From the NCBI GenBank assembly GCA_017883105.1, contig JADGOF010000156.1, forward strand, positions 1 to 5,912: 5,912 bases of DNA, given 5' to 3'. The notes below the pieces were generated by a model. It ran no database searches. It was not told the DNA's origin and saw nothing but the letters and a program-made list of their open reading frames with translations. This stretch comes from Acidimicrobiales bacterium (lineage in GTDB: Bacteria > Actinomycetota > Acidimicrobiia > Acidimicrobiales > RAAP-2). Position 1 is the first letter of the stretch, and every line of letters begins with the position of its first letter. Made by a program: the position numbers and the translations under genes. Of this stretch, positions 5,681 to 5,912 are shown piece after piece.

Positions 5681-5695
5681 CACGCCGAGTGCGTG
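5681..5695. promoter_or_regulatory. Candidate operator in the divergent SDR / EchA20-like spacer
   Basis: CACGC (5681-5685), five bases, then GCGTG (5691-5695) is a perfect 5-bp-arm dyad in the middle of the 145-bp divergent spacer, a typical place for a shared regulator site. It does not resemble the KstR2 operator of mycobacteria as I know it (a CAAG..CTTG core), and I see no such core anywhere in the spacer. Confidence 0.25.
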
Positions 5696-5767
5696 CCCGT
5701 GCACCCAACTGCGATGCCCGATGCCAAGGGCTGCAGACGGACCCGGGCTCACGCCTCCGAACCACCC

Positions 5768-5771
5768 GGAG
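5768..5771 (+). promoter_or_regulatory. Ribosome binding site of the EchA20-like gene
   Basis: GGAG lies six bases before the ATG at 5778. It favours this start over the in-frame ATG at 5721, which would add 19 residues rich in Pro and Gly. Confidence 0.6.
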
Positions 5772-5777
5772 CCGGTC

Positions 5778-5912
5778 ATGCCCATCACGTCCCATCAGAG
5801 TCTGCCCGGCATCGCCGAGGTGGTGATCGACCATCCTCCGGTCAATGCCCTGGATGTCGCCGGCTGGTTCAGCCTGGCCGACGCGGTGATCGCCGCCGGG
5901 CGGGTTCCCGAC
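5778..5912 (+). CDS. echA20: Enoyl-CoA hydratase/isomerase-family protein, EchA20-like, N-terminal fragment
   Basis: The first 45 codons of a crotonase-superfamily gene that continues past the right edge. The fragment begins MPITS, followed by GIAEVVIDHPPVNALD (residues 11-26), the standard first beta-strand and 'P-x-N-A' turn of crotonases, then WFSLADAVIAAG (30-41). This combination (MPITS start, PPVNA, W-F-x-LADAV-x-AAG) closely matches my recollection of EchA20 (Rv3550) of M. tuberculosis. EchA20 is a hydrolase that opens the last ring of the steroid C/D-ring intermediate HIEC-CoA, and lies next to ipdAB. The catalytic residues and oxyanion hole lie beyond the window, so family membership is strong but the precise role is inferred. 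Divergence from an SDR gene agrees with the mycobacterial layout. Confidence 0.8.
   Translation, partial: MPITSHQSLPGIAEVVIDHPPVNALDVAGWFSLADAVIAAGRVPD

Noticed and set aside
5721..5780. Longer start for the EchA20-like gene at ATG 5721
   Set aside because: It would add a Pro/Gly-rich 19-residue stretch absent from the family, and the GGAG site fits ATG 5778 much better.

Overview
The window looks like chromosomal DNA from a high-GC actinobacterium. The genes are tightly packed, GTG starts are common, third codon positions are GC-rich, and the gene contents point the same way: a three-subunit transhydrogenase, an EchA20-like hydrolase, and a secreted IPT/TIG-type protein with an Ala-rich signal peptide. 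A placement in Acidimicrobiia or a relative of the mycobacteria is possible, but the sequence alone does not settle it.

Layout, left to right. At 1-166 (minus) is the 5' end of a secreted protein: a signal peptide followed by what looks like the start of an IPT/TIG beta-sandwich repeat. It runs off the left edge. A 167-bp spacer follows. At 334-3283 (minus) is a complete pntAA-pntAB-pntB operon for proton-translocating NAD(P) transhydrogenase. Its three genes are joined by 4-base stop/start overlaps (ATGA, then GTGA). The operon is preceded by a promoter-like pair placed so that transcription would start at or next to the GTG, which suggests a leaderless mRNA. A 199-bp spacer with a GC-rich direct repeat separates it from a stand-alone EAL-domain protein at 3483-4625 (minus). 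That protein has an altered metal-binding loop and a long acidic, Pro-rich tail. Its 5' region is ambiguous, with competing start signals in three frames. At 4796-5632 (minus) is a short-chain dehydrogenase/reductase (SDR). It diverges across 145 bp from a plus-strand crotonase-family gene (5778 to the right edge) whose N-terminus closely resembles actinobacterial EchA20, a hydrolase of steroid C/D-ring degradation.

How the genes may work together. PntAA, PntAB and PntB form one membrane enzyme that interconverts NADH + NADP+ and NAD+ + NADPH, coupled to proton flow. The SDR and the EchA20-like gene form a divergent pair like the one I recall near Mycobacterium tuberculosis echA20, so the right edge is probably the border of a steroid or lipid catabolic cluster. 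The EAL protein (cyclic-di-GMP hydrolysis or sensing) lies between these blocks with no obvious functional link.

I see no tRNA, rRNA, CRISPR array, insertion sequence or phage gene, and no clearly new system. The most interesting points are the EAL protein, its 5' region, the pnt promoter, and the steroid-catabolism border.
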